Positions 1 to 11,125 of a stretch of DNA of 64,000 nucleotides are shown piece by piece. The notes below the pieces were generated by a model that saw only the letters and a list, made by a program, of their open reading frames with translations, did no database searches and was not told the DNA's origin. The number at the start of each line of letters is the position of its first letter. Within the stretch, counting starts at the first letter, position 1. This DNA is from Alsobacter soli. GTDB lineage: Bacteria > Pseudomonadota > Alphaproteobacteria > Rhizobiales > Beijerinckiaceae. A program made the position numbers and the translations under genes. The stretch lies in NCBI RefSeq assembly GCF_003004785.1, contig NZ_PVZS01000020.1, forward strand, positions 27,820 through 91,819, read 5' to 3'.

Positions 1-2355
1 GCGAGCTGGTACGATGGGACGCGCTCCATCGTGCTCGCGGTGCAGCGCCAGCCGGACGCCAACACGGTCGAGGTAGTGGATCGGGTGAAGGCGCTGATGC
101 CGACGTTCGAGGCGCAGCTGCCGCCCAACACCACGATCCACACGCTGAACGACCGCTCGATCTCGATCCGCCACGCTGTTGAAGACGTGAAGTTCACCCT
201 GGGGCTCACGATCGCCCTGGTGATTATGGTGATCTTCGTCTTCCTCCGCAGGGTCTCGGCGACGATCATCCCGAGCCTGGCGGTGCCGATCTCGATCGTG
301 GCGACGCTCGGCGCCATGTATCTGTTCGGCTTCTCCATCGACAACATTTCCCTTCTCGGCCTGACGCTGTCGGTGGGCCTCGTCGTCGACGACGCCATCG
401 TGATGCTGGAGAACATCTTCCGGCACATGGAGGAGGAGGGGAAAGGCCCTATGGAAGCCTCCCTCGACGGCAGCCGCGAGATCGGCCTCACCATCATCTC
501 CATCACGCTCTCGCTGGTCGCCGTGTTCCTGCCCGTGCTGCTGATGGGCGGCGTAATCGGCCGCATCTTCAACGAGTTCGCGGTCGTGGTGACCGCCTCC
601 ATCGCCGCCTCGGCCTTCGTTTCGCTGACGCTGACGCCCATGCTGTGCTCGCGCATCCTGAGCCAGCCGGACCATGGGCACGACAACCGCAAGGGCATCG
701 GCGGCTGGCTGGAGAAGGGCTTCGACAAGTTCCTGGCCGGCTACGACTGGGGCCTTCGCTTCAGCCTGCGCCACCAGTTCTTCATGCTGCTCGTCTTCTT
801 CGGCACCTTGGGCGGCACCGTGTGGCTGTTCATGTCCATTCCCAAGGGCTTCTTCCCGCAGGAGGACATCGGCCAGCTGATGGTGACCACCGAGGCCCGG
901 CAGGACATCTCCTTCGACTCGATGGTGACCCTGCAGAAGGAGGTGATGAAGGTCTTCCAGAAGTCGCCCTATGTGGCGCATGTGGCCTCGACCGCGGGCG
1001 TGGCGACCTCCGGCGGCGGGCCGAACAGCGGCATGAATTCCGGCCGGCTGTTCGTGGAGCTGAAGCCCCAGGAGTATCGACCGCCCTTGTCCGTGGTGCT
1101 GCCGGCGCTGCGCAAGCAGCTCGCCCAGGTCGCGGGCATCAACACCTACATGGTGCCGGTGCAGAACCTGAATATCGGCGGGCGCATCTCGAAGAGCCAG
1201 TACCAGTACGTGATGCAGGCCATCGACCAGAACGAACTCTATTCCTGGTCGCAGAAGATGGCCGACGCCATGCAGAAGGATCCGGCCTTCGCGGACGTCT
1301 CCACGGACCTGCAGAACAACGCCCTGCAGGCCACCCTCAAGGTGGACCGTGACAAGGCCAACTCCCTGGGCATCTCGGCCGACCAGCTGCGCTCGACCCT
1401 GTATTCGGGCTTCGGCGCCCGGCAGGTCTCGACGATCTACACCGCGGGCGACAGTTACAGCGTCCTCATCGAGTTCGACCCGTCCATCGCCTGGACGTCG
1501 GACCGGCTGGACGTGATCCGCATCCGCGCGGCCAACGGCACGCTGGTGCCGCTGAGCTCCTTCGCCCGCGTCGAGCGCACGGCGGGGCCGCTGACGGTGA
1601 ACCAGCTCGGCCAGCTCACGGCCGTGACCCTGTCCTTCAACCTCCCGAACGGAGTGTCGCTCGGCGACGCCATCAACCGCATCGACCAGCTGAAGGCGCA
1701 GATGCAGATGCCGGTCACGATCGCGACGAGCTTCGCCGGCACGGCCAAGACGTTCCAGCAGTCGCTCGCCAACCAGGGCATCCTGCTCACGGCCGCGATC
1801 GTGACGATCTACATCGTGCTGGGCATCCTCTACGAAAGCTTCGTCCACCCGCTGACCATCTTGACGGGCCTGCCCTCGGCGGCGCTCGGCGCGCTGGCCA
1901 CGCTGAAGCTCTTCGGAATGGACCTCAGCGTCATCGCGATGATCGGCCTGCTGATGCTGATCGGCATCGTGAAGAAGAACGCCATCATGATGATCGACGT
2001 CGCGCTGGTGATGCAGCGCGATGGCAAGGCGCCAAAAGAGGCAATTTACGAGGCCTGCCTTGTCCGTTTCAGGCCCATCATGATGACAACATTCGCCGCC
2101 ATCATGGGCACGCTGCCGATCGCGCTGGGCGCGGGCGCCGGCGCGGAGCTGCGCCAGCCCCTCGGCGTGGCGGTGGTCGGCGGCCTGGTGGTCTCGCAGG
2201 CGCTGACGCTGTTCATCACGCCGGTCCTGTACCTCTACATGGACCGGCTCTCGAACGCCCTGCTCGGCCTGGGCGCGTGGTTCCGGAAGCCTCGGCAGGC
2301 CCGGGAGCATCGCCCAGAGGCGCAGGGCTCGGAAAGGCCGATGCCGGCGGAGTAA
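1..2355 (+). CDS. RND-family multidrug efflux permease, C-terminal part (MdtB/MdtC-like)
   Basis: Inner-membrane, proton-driven exporter of hydrophobic and amphiphilic compounds that works with a periplasmic adaptor and an outer-membrane channel. The gene enters from the left edge, so only the last 784 residues are visible; family members have about 1,030-1,050 residues, so roughly a quarter is missing. The first visible codons (GCG AGC TGG) are already in frame. The proton-relay Asp-Asp pair is at visible residues 130-131 (GLVVDDAIVMLENI), followed by the conserved LTPMLCSRIL stretch. In the second half LIGIVKKNAIMMID supplies the relay lysine. The ENIFRHMEEEG wording resembles MdtB/MdtC rather than AcrB. 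An adaptor gene would be expected upstream, outside the window. A strong terminator follows the stop. Confidence 0.93.
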   Translation, partial: ASWYDGTRSIVLAVQRQPDANTVEVVDRVKALMPTFEAQLPPNTTIHTLNDRSISIRHAVEDVKFTLGLTIALVIMVIFVFLRRVSATIIPSLAVPISIVATLGAMYLFGFSIDNISLLGLTLSVGLVVDDAIVMLENIFRHMEEEGKGPMEASLDGSREIGLTIISITLSLVAVFLPVLLMGGVIGRIFNEFAVVVTASIAASAFVSLTLTPMLCSRILSQPDHGHDNRKGIGGWLEKGFDKFLAGYDWGLRFSLRHQFFMLLVFFGTLGGTVWLFMSIPKGFFPQEDIGQLMVTTEARQDISFDSMVTLQKEVMKVFQKSPYVAHVASTAGVATSGGGPNSGMNSGRLFVELKPQEYRPPLSVVLPALRKQLAQVAGINTYMVPVQNLNIGGRISKSQYQYVMQAIDQNELYSWSQKMADAMQKDPAFADVSTDLQNNALQATLKVDRDKANSLGISADQLRSTLYSGFGARQVSTIYTAGDSYSVLIEFDPSIAWTSDRLDVIRIRAANGTLVPLSSFARVERTAGPLTVNQLGQLTAVTLSFNLPNGVSLGDAINRIDQLKAQMQMPVTIATSFAGTAKTFQQSLANQGILLTAAIVTIYIVLGILYESFVHPLTILTGLPSAALGALATLKLFGMDLSVIAMIGLLMLIGIVKKNAIMMIDVALVMQRDGKAPKEAIYEACLVRFRPIMMTTFAAIMGTLPIALGAGAGAELRQPLGVAVVGGLVVSQALTLFITPVLYLYMDRLSNALLGLGAWFRKPRQAREHRPEAQGSERPMPAE

Positions 2356-2381
2356 GCCCCCCCTCGACGGTCGGCCTTGAG

Positions 2382-2413
2382 CCCCCTCCCGCATGCGGGA
2401 GGGGGTTTTCTTT
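2382..2413 (+). terminator. Rho-independent terminator after the RND gene
   Basis: A perfect palindrome (arms CCCCCTCCCGC and GCGGGAGGGGG around a 2-nt centre) is followed by TTTTC TTT. It lies 26 bp after the RND stop and just before the end of pobA, which converges from the other strand. The T-run is on the plus strand, so it serves the exporter operon. Confidence 0.88.
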
Positions 2414-2418
2414 GCCCG

Positions 2419-4182
<1,764 letters not shown>

Positions 4183-4224
4183 TCACCATGGCGCCACGAT
4201 GACGCCTGGAGAGGGACCACGATC

Positions 4225-5043
4225 ATGCTCAAGGACATTCTCGTCGAATTGACGAGCGGCCGCGCGGGGGACGCCACGCAGGCCTTCGCGCTCGCCTTCG
4301 GCTCGGCCATGCAGGCCCATGTGACAGGCGTGGCCACCATCGGCGAACTCGACAGCGGCTACCTGCTGGCTGAGGCCGGGGCCGTCATGCTGCAGCGGTC
4401 CCTGGCCGAGGCCACGGCCCGCGCCAACGCGGCCCGGTCGCGCTTCGAGGGGGCGGCGAACACCCGCGGCGTGCGCGCCGAAACGCTCAACATGCGCATC
4501 TCCACCCAGAACGGCGACCGCATGCTGGCCGAGCTGTCCCGGCACTTCGACCTGACGGTCGCGTGCCAGCCTGACACGGAGCGCTCGGCGGACGAGCCGT
4601 CGATCCTGGAGGCGGCGCTGTTCGGCTCGGGCCGTCCGGTTCTCGTAGTTCCCTATATCCAGCGCTCCGCGCCGACGCTCGACCATGCCCTCGTGGCCTG
4701 GGACGGTAGCCGCGAGGCCACCATGGCCATGGCGGGCGCCATGCCCCTGCTGCGCCGCGCGGCGCGCGTCGAGGTCGTTTCCGTGAACCGGGAGAAGGAA
4801 GTCGACTTCCCCGGCTTCAACGTCACGCGGCACCTGGCGCGCCACGGCGTGAACGCCGAGCTGCGCCGGATCACCACGGACCTCGACCTGGGCAACACGC
4901 TGCTGTCCCACGCCGACGACGTCCGGGCGGACCTGCTCGTCATGGGCGGCTACGCCCATTCGCGCTTCCGCGAAATGGTGTTCGGCGGCACCACGAGGAC
5001 GGTGCTGGAAAGCATGACGCTCCCGGTCCTCATGGCGCACTGA
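4225..5043 (+). CDS. universal stress protein (UspA family)
   Basis: Cytoplasmic stress-response protein of 272 residues, the length of a tandem-Usp polypeptide. The second half is the better-preserved Usp fold: HALVAWDGSREATMAMAGAMPLL begins it, and it ends with DLLVMGGYAHSRFREMVFGGTTR, the glycine-rich ATP-binding signature (G-x2-G-x9-G-T) of the nucleotide-binding subgroup. The first half is diverged. The ATG at 4225 has GGAGAGGG about 10 nt upstream and begins with the typical Usp strand MLKDILVEL. The family is known to support survival under starvation and oxidative stress; its specific role here is not visible. It converges on the tetR gene. Confidence 0.87.
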   Translation: MLKDILVELTSGRAGDATQAFALAFGSAMQAHVTGVATIGELDSGYLLAEAGAVMLQRSLAEATARANAARSRFEGAANTRGVRAETLNMRISTQNGDRMLAELSRHFDLTVACQPDTERSADEPSILEAALFGSGRPVLVVPYIQRSAPTLDHALVAWDGSREATMAMAGAMPLLRRAARVEVVSVNREKEVDFPGFNVTRHLARHGVNAELRRITTDLDLGNTLLSHADDVRADLLVMGGYAHSRFREMVFGGTTRTVLESMTLPVLMAH

Positions 5044-5061
5044 ACGTCAAGCTCCAGCGCC

Positions 5062-5089
5062 GCGCCGGGCATGGTAATCAGCCCGGCGC
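5062..5089. terminator. bidirectional hairpin between convergent usp and tetR
   Basis: Arms GCGCCGGGC and GCCCGGCGC around a 10-nt loop, directly between the convergent genes. The right arm covers the tetR stop codon. There is no clear T-run, so this is a hairpin-type terminator by position only. Confidence 0.5.
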
Positions 5090-5689
5090 AGCCAGGCCGG
5101 CGCACACGAGCCGGACGAGCCCCTCGACCTGACTATCCAGGGCGTCGCGGGGCACGGCGACCAGCTTGTCGTCGAGCCCGATGACGTAGACGCCGTGCAC
5201 CGCGGAGAAGAGCGTGCGGCTCATCATCTCGAGCTCCGCCTGGGAAGCGTTCGGAGCGACGCCGGCGAGCGGACCGAGCACGTGCCGGAACAGGCGCAGC
5301 TGCTCCTGCGCTGACCACTCCGGCACCTCCGCGTCGGGCGCCAGCCGGTATTCGAACAGCGTGCGCCAGAGGTTCAGGTTGTCGCGGGCGAAAGCTCCGT
5401 AGGCGAGGGCGATCGCGGCCAACCGTTTGGTCGCCTCCTGCGGAGAACCGGCCGGCGTTTCGCCGCCCGCCGCGGAAAGGTGCGCGTCCAGCCGGGCCAG
5501 GGTGCGCGAGCCCACACGGAGCACCAGTTCGTCCATGTCGCGGACCAGCGAATAGAGCGCTCCCAGGGCGCAACCGAGGTCGCGCGCGAGGTCGCGGGCC
5601 CTGAGGCCCGACAGCCCCACCTCGGCGATGCGCCGCTCGGCGGCGTCCACCAGGGCTTCGCGCCGGGCGGCGCGGGGATCCTGCTCCAT
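5078..5689 (-). CDS. TetR/AcrR-family transcriptional regulator
   Basis: A 203-residue repressor-type protein. The N-terminal TetR helix-turn-helix spans about residues 8-55 (REALVDAAERRIAEVGL, then LARDLGCALGALYSLV), followed by an all-helical ligand domain with a TetR_C-like end. It is divergent from the large LplT-Aas-type gene. The 188-bp gap holds three copies of a TGAAC-GTTCA palindrome, the nearest only 15 bp before this start codon, so autorepression and control of the lipid gene are likely. A fatty acyl-CoA or acyl-ACP effector would make sense from the neighbour, but that is inference. The ATG at 5689 gives the standard N-terminus. Confidence 0.87.
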   Translation of the reverse strand: MEQDPRAARREALVDAAERRIAEVGLSGLRARDLARDLGCALGALYSLVRDMDELVLRVGSRTLARLDAHLSAAGGETPAGSPQEATKRLAAIALAYGAFARDNLNLWRTLFEYRLAPDAEVPEWSAQEQLRLFRHVLGPLAGVAPNASQAELEMMSRTLFSAVHGVYVIGLDDKLVAVPRDALDSQVEGLVRLVCAGLAAPG

Positions 5690-5703
5690 ATTTCCGACCT
5701 GCT

Positions 5704-5718
5704 ATGAACACTGTTCAT
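5704..5718. promoter_or_regulatory. TetR operator copy 1
   Basis: ATGAACACTGTTCAT is a perfect 7-bp-arm palindrome around one central base, 15 bp upstream of the tetR start codon. It is the best of three related sites. Confidence 0.72.
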
Positions 5719-5724
5719 TCCGCT

Positions 5725-5737
5725 TGAACATAGTTCA
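5725..5737. promoter_or_regulatory. TetR operator copy 2
   Basis: TGAACATAGTTCA has the same TGAAC/GTTCA arms as copy 1. Its centre is exactly 20 bp from the centre of copy 1, so the two lie on nearly the same DNA face (two helical turns). Confidence 0.65.
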
Positions 5738-5760
5738 GATATAACCTATTGTCACGAGCG

Positions 5761-5773
5761 TGAACAGTGTTCA
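5761..5773. promoter_or_regulatory. TetR operator copy 3
   Basis: TGAACAGTGTTCA is a perfect 6-bp-arm palindrome with one central base, on the side of the lipid gene (start at 5878). Its centre is 36 bp from that of copy 2. Confidence 0.68.
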
Positions 5774-5877
5774 TGCACTCGCGAAATGGTCGCGCCGTAA
5801 GACTGCCGCAACTGCCGTGGCTTAGAATGCGCCTCGGCCGGGCCGCGTCGGCCGCCACGCAGAAGGGAAGGGGACCC

Positions 5878-8800
5878 ATGGCGACTGGAAGCTTGATGGC
5901 CACGCGGCGGTTCGCGCCGCTGTTCTGGGCCCAGTTCTTCTCCGCCTTCAACGACAACTTCCTGAAGAACGCGCTGGTGTTCATCATCCTCTACAGGCTC
6001 TCGGGGCCGGACGCGGAGGCGCTGGTGACCCTGGCGGGCGGGGTGTTCATCCTCCCGTTCTTCCTGCTCTCAGGCCTCGGCGGCCAGATGGCGGACCGCT
6101 TCGACAAGGCGGTCGTGGCGCAGCGGCTGAAGCTCGCGGAGATCGGCGCGGCCGGTCTTGCGGTGCTCGGCTTCACGCTGCATTCGGTGCCCGTCCTGTT
6201 CGGGGCGCTGTTCCTGTTCGGCGTCATCGCGGCTCTGTTCGGGCCGATCAAGTACGGCATCCTGCCCGACCACCTCTCGCGGGAGGAGATCCCCGCGGGC
6301 AACGCGCTGATCGAGGGCGCGACCTTCATCGCCATCCTGCTCGGCACGGTCGCGGGCGGCGTCAGCGCGCGGGACGGCGGCGACCCCGCATGGCTCGCCG
6401 GGCTGATCATGGCCTTCGCGGGGCTGTGCTGGGCCTCCACGCTGATGATCCCGCTGACCGGGCCTGCCGCGCCGACACTGCGCGTGGACCCCAACATCTT
6501 CCGCTCGACAGGGGCGCTGCTGAAGGACCTCTGGTCCGATGCCCGCCTGTGGCGCACGGGCGTGATGGTCAGCATCTTCTGGCTCATCGGCGCGGTCGTG
6601 ATGTCCCTGCTGCCCACCTTGGTGAAGAACGGGCTCGGCGGCGAGGAACTCGTGGTCAGCATCTATCTCGGCCTGTTCGCCATCGGCATCGCGGTCGGGT
6701 CCGGCATCGGCTCCTTCCTGTCGAGCGGGCGCATCGTGCTGCTGCCGGTGCCGGTCGCCTCGATCCTCATGGGGCTGTTCGCGCTGGACCTCGGCTGGGC
6801 CATCGGCGGCCAGGCGCCGCTGGGGCAGGGGCTCGGCGTGACGGCCTTCTTCGGCCACGCGCTGGCCTGGCGCGTGGGCCTCGACATGGCCGGCCTGGCG
6901 ATCGCCGGCGGCGTCTTCATCGTGCCGTCCTTCGCGGCGACCCAGACCTGGGCGCCCGCCGAGAAGCGCGCCCGCATCGTGGCGGCCGTGAACGTGCTGA
7001 ACGCCGCCTTCATGGTGGTCGGCGCTGTCGCCTTCGGCTTCCTGCAAAAGCTCGGGCTGAACCTGTCCCAGCTCTTCGTGGTCGTGGGCGTCATCGCGCT
7101 CGTCTCGGCCGCCTGGATCCTGAAGGTCCTGCCGACCAATCCGCTGCGCGACTTCATCTCCATCGTGCTGCGGGCCTTCTACCGGCTCGAGGTGAAGGGG
7201 ATCGAGAACGTCGCCAAGGCTGGCCCGAACGCCATCATCGCGCTCAACCACGTCAGTTTCCTGGACGCGGCGCTGGCGCTCTCGATGCTGGACGACGACC
7301 CGGTCTTCGCGATCGACCACGGCATCGCCCAGCGCTGGTGGGTCAAGCCGTTCCTGAAGCTCACGCGCGCCATGCCGCTCGACCCCACGCGGCCGCTCGC
7401 GACGCGGTCGCTGATCAACGCCGTGAAGGGCGGCGAGACGCTGATCATTTTCCCCGAAGGCCGGCTGACGGTTACGGGCAGCCTTATGAAGGTCTATGAC
7501 GGGGCCGGCCTGATCGCCGACAAGTCGGGCGCCATGGTCGTGCCGGTGAAGATCGACGGGCTGGAGTCGACCATGTTTTCGCGGCTCACCCGCGATCAGG
7601 TTCGGCGGCGCTGGTTCCCGAAGGTCCGCGCCACCATCCTGGAGCCCGTGGCCCTGACCGTGCCCGACGACCTGAAGGGCAAGGCGCGCCGGCAGGCCGC
7701 GGGCGCCGCGCTCTATCAGATCATGTCGGACCTCGTGTTCCGCACCACCGACATCGACCGCACGGTCTTCGACGCCGTGGCGGACGCCGCCCGCAAGCAC
7801 GGGAAGGGCAGGGTGGCCGTGGAGGATCCAGTCTCCGGCGCGCTCTCCTACAAGCGCCTGCTCGTGGGCGCGGCCGTGATCGGGCGAAAGCTCGCGCCTC
7901 TGGCCGAACCGGGCGAGGCCATCGGCGTGATGTTGCCGAGCGCCAACGGCGCGGCTGTGACGATCCTGGGCCTCATGTCGGCCAACCGTGTCCCGGCCAT
8001 GATCAACTTCACGGCGGGCGCGGGGAACGTGCTGGCGGCGTGCCAGGCCGCCAAGGTGGGGACCATCGTGACTTCCCGAGCCTTCGTCGATAAGGCGCGG
8101 CTGGCGGGCCTGCTCGACGCGCTGCAGGATCGCGTGCGGGTCGTGTTCCTGGAGGACGTGCGGGAGACGGTGACGACGGGGGACAAGCTGCGGGCGCTGC
8201 TCGGCTACGCGAGGGCCATCGTCCCCGCACAGGCCTCGTCGCCGGCCGCCATCCTTTTCACCTCAGGCTCGGAGGGCGCTCCCAAAGGCGTGGTGCTCTC
8301 GCACACCAACATGCTGGCGAACGCCGCCCAGGCCGCCGCCCGCATCGACTTCGGCCGCCAGGACAAGGTCTTCAACGTCCTGCCGGTGTTCCACTCCTTT
8401 GGCCTGACGGTGGGCCTCGTGCTGCCGCTGGTCTCGGGCGTGCCGGTCTACCTGTACCCGTCGCCGCTGCATTACCGGCTCGTGCCGGAGCTGGTGTACG
8501 GCTCGAACGCGACGATCCTGTTCGGCACGGACACCTTCCTGTCGGGCTACGCCCGGGCGGCGCATCCCTATGACCTGCGCTCGGTCCGTTACGTGCTGGC
8601 CGGCGCGGAGCCGGTGAAGGACGCCACGCGCCGGACCTACATGGAGAAGTTCGGCCTGCGGATCCTGGAAGGCTACGGCGTCACCGAGACCGCGCCGGTG
8701 CTCGCCATCAACACGCCCATGTTCAACCGCTTCGGCACGGTCGGCCGGCTCATGCCGGGCATGGAGGCGCGGCTGGAGCCTGTTCCGGGGGTGGTCGAGG

Positions 8801-9282
8801 GCGGTCGCCTGTTCGTCCGGGGTCCCAACCTCATGCTGGGCTACCTCCGCGCCGAGAACCCCGGCGTGCTGGAGCCGCCTGCGAACGGCTGGCACGACAC
8901 GGGCGACATCGTCGCCATCGACCGGGACGGGTTCATCGCCATCAAGGGCCGCGCCAAGCGCTTCGCCAAGATCGGCGGCGAGATGGTGTCCCTGGCGGCG
9001 ATCGAGGCCATGCTGGCCGAGTTGTGGCCGCATGCGCTTTCGGCCGTGGCCAGCGTGCCGGACGCCCGCAAGGGCGAGAAGCTGGTCATCGTCACGCAGC
9101 AGCCGGACGCAACCCGCGCGGCGTTCCAGATCTTCGCGAAGGGGAAGGGGGCTTCCGAACTCATGATCCCCGGCGAGGTGATCGTGGTCCCGCACGTGCC
9201 GGTGCTGGGCTCCGGCAAGCTCGACTTCGCGGGCGTGAATCGCCTCGTTGCGGAGAAAATGGCCGCTTCCGCTGCGGCGTGA
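5878..9282 (+). CDS. LplT-Aas-type fusion: MFS lysophospholipid transporter, acyltransferase and acyl-ACP/CoA synthetase
   Basis: A 1,134-residue inner-membrane protein joining what enterobacteria encode as two proteins (LplT about 400, Aas about 720 residues). Residues 1-420 are an MFS flippase with about 12 hydrophobic helices (FWAQFFSAFNDNFLKNALV at the start). From about 440 comes a PlsC-type acyltransferase with NHVSFLD (the HX4D catalytic motif) and FPEGRLT. From about 650 comes an AMP-binding synthetase with LFTSGSEGAPKG near 795, GYGVTET near 935 and HDTGD near 1006. It would import lysophospholipid, charge a fatty acid and re-acylate the lipid. The ATG at 5878 has AGAAGGGAAGGGG upstream; a GTG at 5767 would run through an operator, so it is rejected. 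Confidence 0.92.
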   Translation: MATGSLMATRRFAPLFWAQFFSAFNDNFLKNALVFIILYRLSGPDAEALVTLAGGVFILPFFLLSGLGGQMADRFDKAVVAQRLKLAEIGAAGLAVLGFTLHSVPVLFGALFLFGVIAALFGPIKYGILPDHLSREEIPAGNALIEGATFIAILLGTVAGGVSARDGGDPAWLAGLIMAFAGLCWASTLMIPLTGPAAPTLRVDPNIFRSTGALLKDLWSDARLWRTGVMVSIFWLIGAVVMSLLPTLVKNGLGGEELVVSIYLGLFAIGIAVGSGIGSFLSSGRIVLLPVPVASILMGLFALDLGWAIGGQAPLGQGLGVTAFFGHALAWRVGLDMAGLAIAGGVFIVPSFAATQTWAPAEKRARIVAAVNVLNAAFMVVGAVAFGFLQKLGLNLSQLFVVVGVIALVSAAWILKVLPTNPLRDFISIVLRAFYRLEVKGIENVAKAGPNAIIALNHVSFLDAALALSMLDDDPVFAIDHGIAQRWWVKPFLKLTRAMPLDPTRPLATRSLINAVKGGETLIIFPEGRLTVTGSLMKVYDGAGLIADKSGAMVVPVKIDGLESTMFSRLTRDQVRRRWFPKVRATILEPVALTVPDDLKGKARRQAAGAALYQIMSDLVFRTTDIDRTVFDAVADAARKHGKGRVAVEDPVSGALSYKRLLVGAAVIGRKLAPLAEPGEAIGVMLPSANGAAVTILGLMSANRVPAMINFTAGAGNVLAACQAAKVGTIVTSRAFVDKARLAGLLDALQDRVRVVFLEDVRETVTTGDKLRALLGYARAIVPAQASSPAAILFTSGSEGAPKGVVLSHTNMLANAAQAAARIDFGRQDKVFNVLPVFHSFGLTVGLVLPLVSGVPVYLYPSPLHYRLVPELVYGSNATILFGTDTFLSGYARAAHPYDLRSVRYVLAGAEPVKDATRRTYMEKFGLRILEGYGVTETAPVLAINTPMFNRFGTVGRLMPGMEARLEPVPGVVEGGRLFVRGPNLMLGYLRAENPGVLEPPANGWHDTGDIVAIDRDGFIAIKGRAKRFAKIGGEMVSLAAIEAMLAELWPHALSAVASVPDARKGEKLVIVTQQPDATRAAFQIFAKGKGASELMIPGEVIVVPHVPVLGSGKLDFAGVNRLVAEKMAASAAA

Positions 9283-9510
9283 TGCGCATCTGGCGAGCGC
9301 GCGATGCGCGCTTGCGCACGTTCCCCGCGGCGCCTGTCTTTATGGTATAGTTGCGCTTCCGGCGACTCAGGCCGCCGGGGCGTAAGCCGCGAGCGCCGTC
9401 CTGCGACGACGGCCGCATCCCCGCCCCGCAAGGGCGGCGCTCACGACCTCTTCCTTCCACAGCGCAAGGGCAGCGACGGGACCGCCGATCGCCGCCCATG
9501 GAGGAACGTC

Positions 9511-10611
9511 ATGCAGCTCCAGACCGCCACTCCCCCGACAGCCTCGCCCCCCATGCCCCTGGACGAGGGCAAGCTGAACGCCTTCGTCGAGAAGATGCTG
9601 GGCGACATGGGCGCCGTGTTCAGCGGCGCGCTCGTGCTGCTGGGCGACAAGCTTGGCCTCTACAAGGCCATGGCCGAATCCGGCCCGATCGGGCCGCAGC
9701 AGCTGGCGCTACGCACCCACACCAACGAGCGCTACATCCGGGAGTGGCTCTCCGGCATGGCGGCCGCAGGCTACATCGACTACGACGCCGCGACCGAGCG
9801 CTACACGCTGCAGCCCGAGCAAGCCGCCGTGCTGGCCGACGAAAACAGTCCGGCGTTCATGGCGGGCGCCTTCGACATCGCCGCCGCGATCTATCGCGAC
9901 GAGCCCAAGGTGGAGGCGGCGTTCCAGTCGGGCAGGGGGCTCGGATGGCACGAGCACAGCCAGTGCCTGTTCAGCGGCACCGAGCGGTTCTTCCGGACGA
10001 GCTACAAGCACCACCTCGTCGCGGAATGGCTTCCCGCCCTGGACGGCGTGGTCGACAAACTGCGCGCCGGAGCCCGGGTGGCGGACGTCGGCTGCGGGCA
10101 CGGAGCCTCGACCATCATCATGGCCCAGGCGTTTCCGAAGTCGCACTTCTACGGCTACGACTACCATGAAGCCTCCGTCGACAAGGCTCGGCGCGAAGCC
10201 CAGGCCGCCGGCCTCGGCGACCGCTGCCAGTTCGACGTCGCTGACGCCCGCGGCTATCCCATCAAGGGCTACGACCTGATCGTCTTCTTCGATTGCCTGC
10301 ACGACATGGGCGACCCGGTCGGCGCCGCGCGCCATGTGCGCGAAGCGCTGGCGAAGGACGGAACCTGGATGGTGGTTGAGCCCATGGCGGGCGACACGGT
10401 TCAGGACAACCTCAACCCGGTCGGCCGCATCTACTACGCCGCATCCACGATGATCTGCACGCCGGCCTCCATGGCGCAGGACGTCGGCCTGGCGCTGGGC
10501 GCCCAGGCCGGCAAGGAACGGCTGTTCGATGTGATGCGCCAGGGCGGCTTCAGCCGCGTGCGGGTGGCGGCGCAGACGCCGTTCAACCTGGTCATCGAGG
10601 CGCGGCCCTAG
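9511..10611 (+). CDS. class I SAM-dependent methyltransferase with N-terminal winged helix
   Basis: A 366-residue cytosolic enzyme. The N-terminal 110 residues form a winged-helix module (LGLYKAMAESGPIGPQQLALRTHTNERYIREWL) like that of Rv2258c-type and O-methyltransferase proteins. The Rossmann methyltransferase fold begins near 180 with motif I VADVGCGHGAS and an acidic strand end at FYGYDY, and a later DLIVFFDCLHDMGDP segment corresponds to the post-motif region. The substrate cannot be told from sequence. The ATG at 9511 follows a GGAGG at 9500. It stands alone: 228 bp after the lipid gene and convergent with the Gfa-like gene, with only 22 bp and a small hairpin (TGGCTC/GAGCCA at 10630) between them. 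Confidence 0.87.
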   Translation: MQLQTATPPTASPPMPLDEGKLNAFVEKMLGDMGAVFSGALVLLGDKLGLYKAMAESGPIGPQQLALRTHTNERYIREWLSGMAAAGYIDYDAATERYTLQPEQAAVLADENSPAFMAGAFDIAAAIYRDEPKVEAAFQSGRGLGWHEHSQCLFSGTERFFRTSYKHHLVAEWLPALDGVVDKLRAGARVADVGCGHGASTIIMAQAFPKSHFYGYDYHEASVDKARREAQAAGLGDRCQFDVADARGYPIKGYDLIVFFDCLHDMGDPVGAARHVREALAKDGTWMVVEPMAGDTVQDNLNPVGRIYYAASTMICTPASMAQDVGLALGAQAGKERLFDVMRQGGFSRVRVAAQTPFNLVIEARP

Positions 10612-10633
10612 GCTCGGAGCGCCGCGGCCTGGC

Positions 10634-11125
10634 TCAATCGAGCCAAAGGCCGTGGCGCCGGTGCCAGTCCTCGATGGATTCCTCTGGATAGAGCTCGAAC
10701 GTCAGATCGTTGGGGCCGATGTCCGGCACGACCCAGGACGCCTTGTAGCGCAGCATCAGGTGCGTGCGCGCCGGCGGAACCGGCAGGTCCGTATCGATAG
10801 CCGACGCGTGCGGATGGATCAGCTCCGGCCAGGTCGGGTCATAGAGCCAGAGCGCCGAGCCGCAACGCGTGCAGAAGTTCCGCTCACCGGTGCTGGCCCG
10901 GCAGGCGCCGTCGTCCTCGACGATGGCGGCGCGGTACACGCCGATGGCCTCGCGGCCCGTGACCTGGAGGCTGTCCGACACCGCCGAAAGGTTGATGGCG
11001 AAGCCGCCGCCGCCGGCGGTCTTCCGGCAGATCGTGCAGTAGCACAGCTGGTACGGCTGCGGCGCGTGGGACTGCACCGAGAAGCGAACCGCGCCGCAAC
11101 GGCAGGATCCCTCGAGCGTCATCAT
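10634..11125 (-). CDS. GFA/CENP-V family zinc protein (Gfa-like)
   Basis: A 163-residue protein of the family named after glutathione-dependent formaldehyde-activating enzyme. Zinc-binding cysteines are all present: CRCGAVRF near residue 8, CYCTICRKTAGG near 40 and CTRCGSALW near 90. For most family members the enzymatic role is unproven, so I name the fold, not a reaction. Two adjacent ATG codons occur at 11125 and 11122; the first has GGAGG 6 nt upstream. The frame is open further upstream, but that part is low-complexity and runs into the intergenic repeat. Confidence 0.87.
   Translation of the reverse strand: MMTLEGSCRCGAVRFSVQSHAPQPYQLCYCTICRKTAGGGGFAINLSAVSDSLQVTGREAIGVYRAAIVEDDGACRASTGERNFCTRCGSALWLYDPTWPELIHPHASAIDTDLPVPPARTHLMLRYKASWVVPDIGPNDLTFELYPEESIEDWHRRHGLWLD

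Noticed and set aside
6070..7800. Long open frame on the minus strand (576 codons) inside the lipid fusion gene
   Set aside because: It is rich in His/Arg/Asp/Glu repeats without domains, typical of the shadow frame of GC-rich genes.
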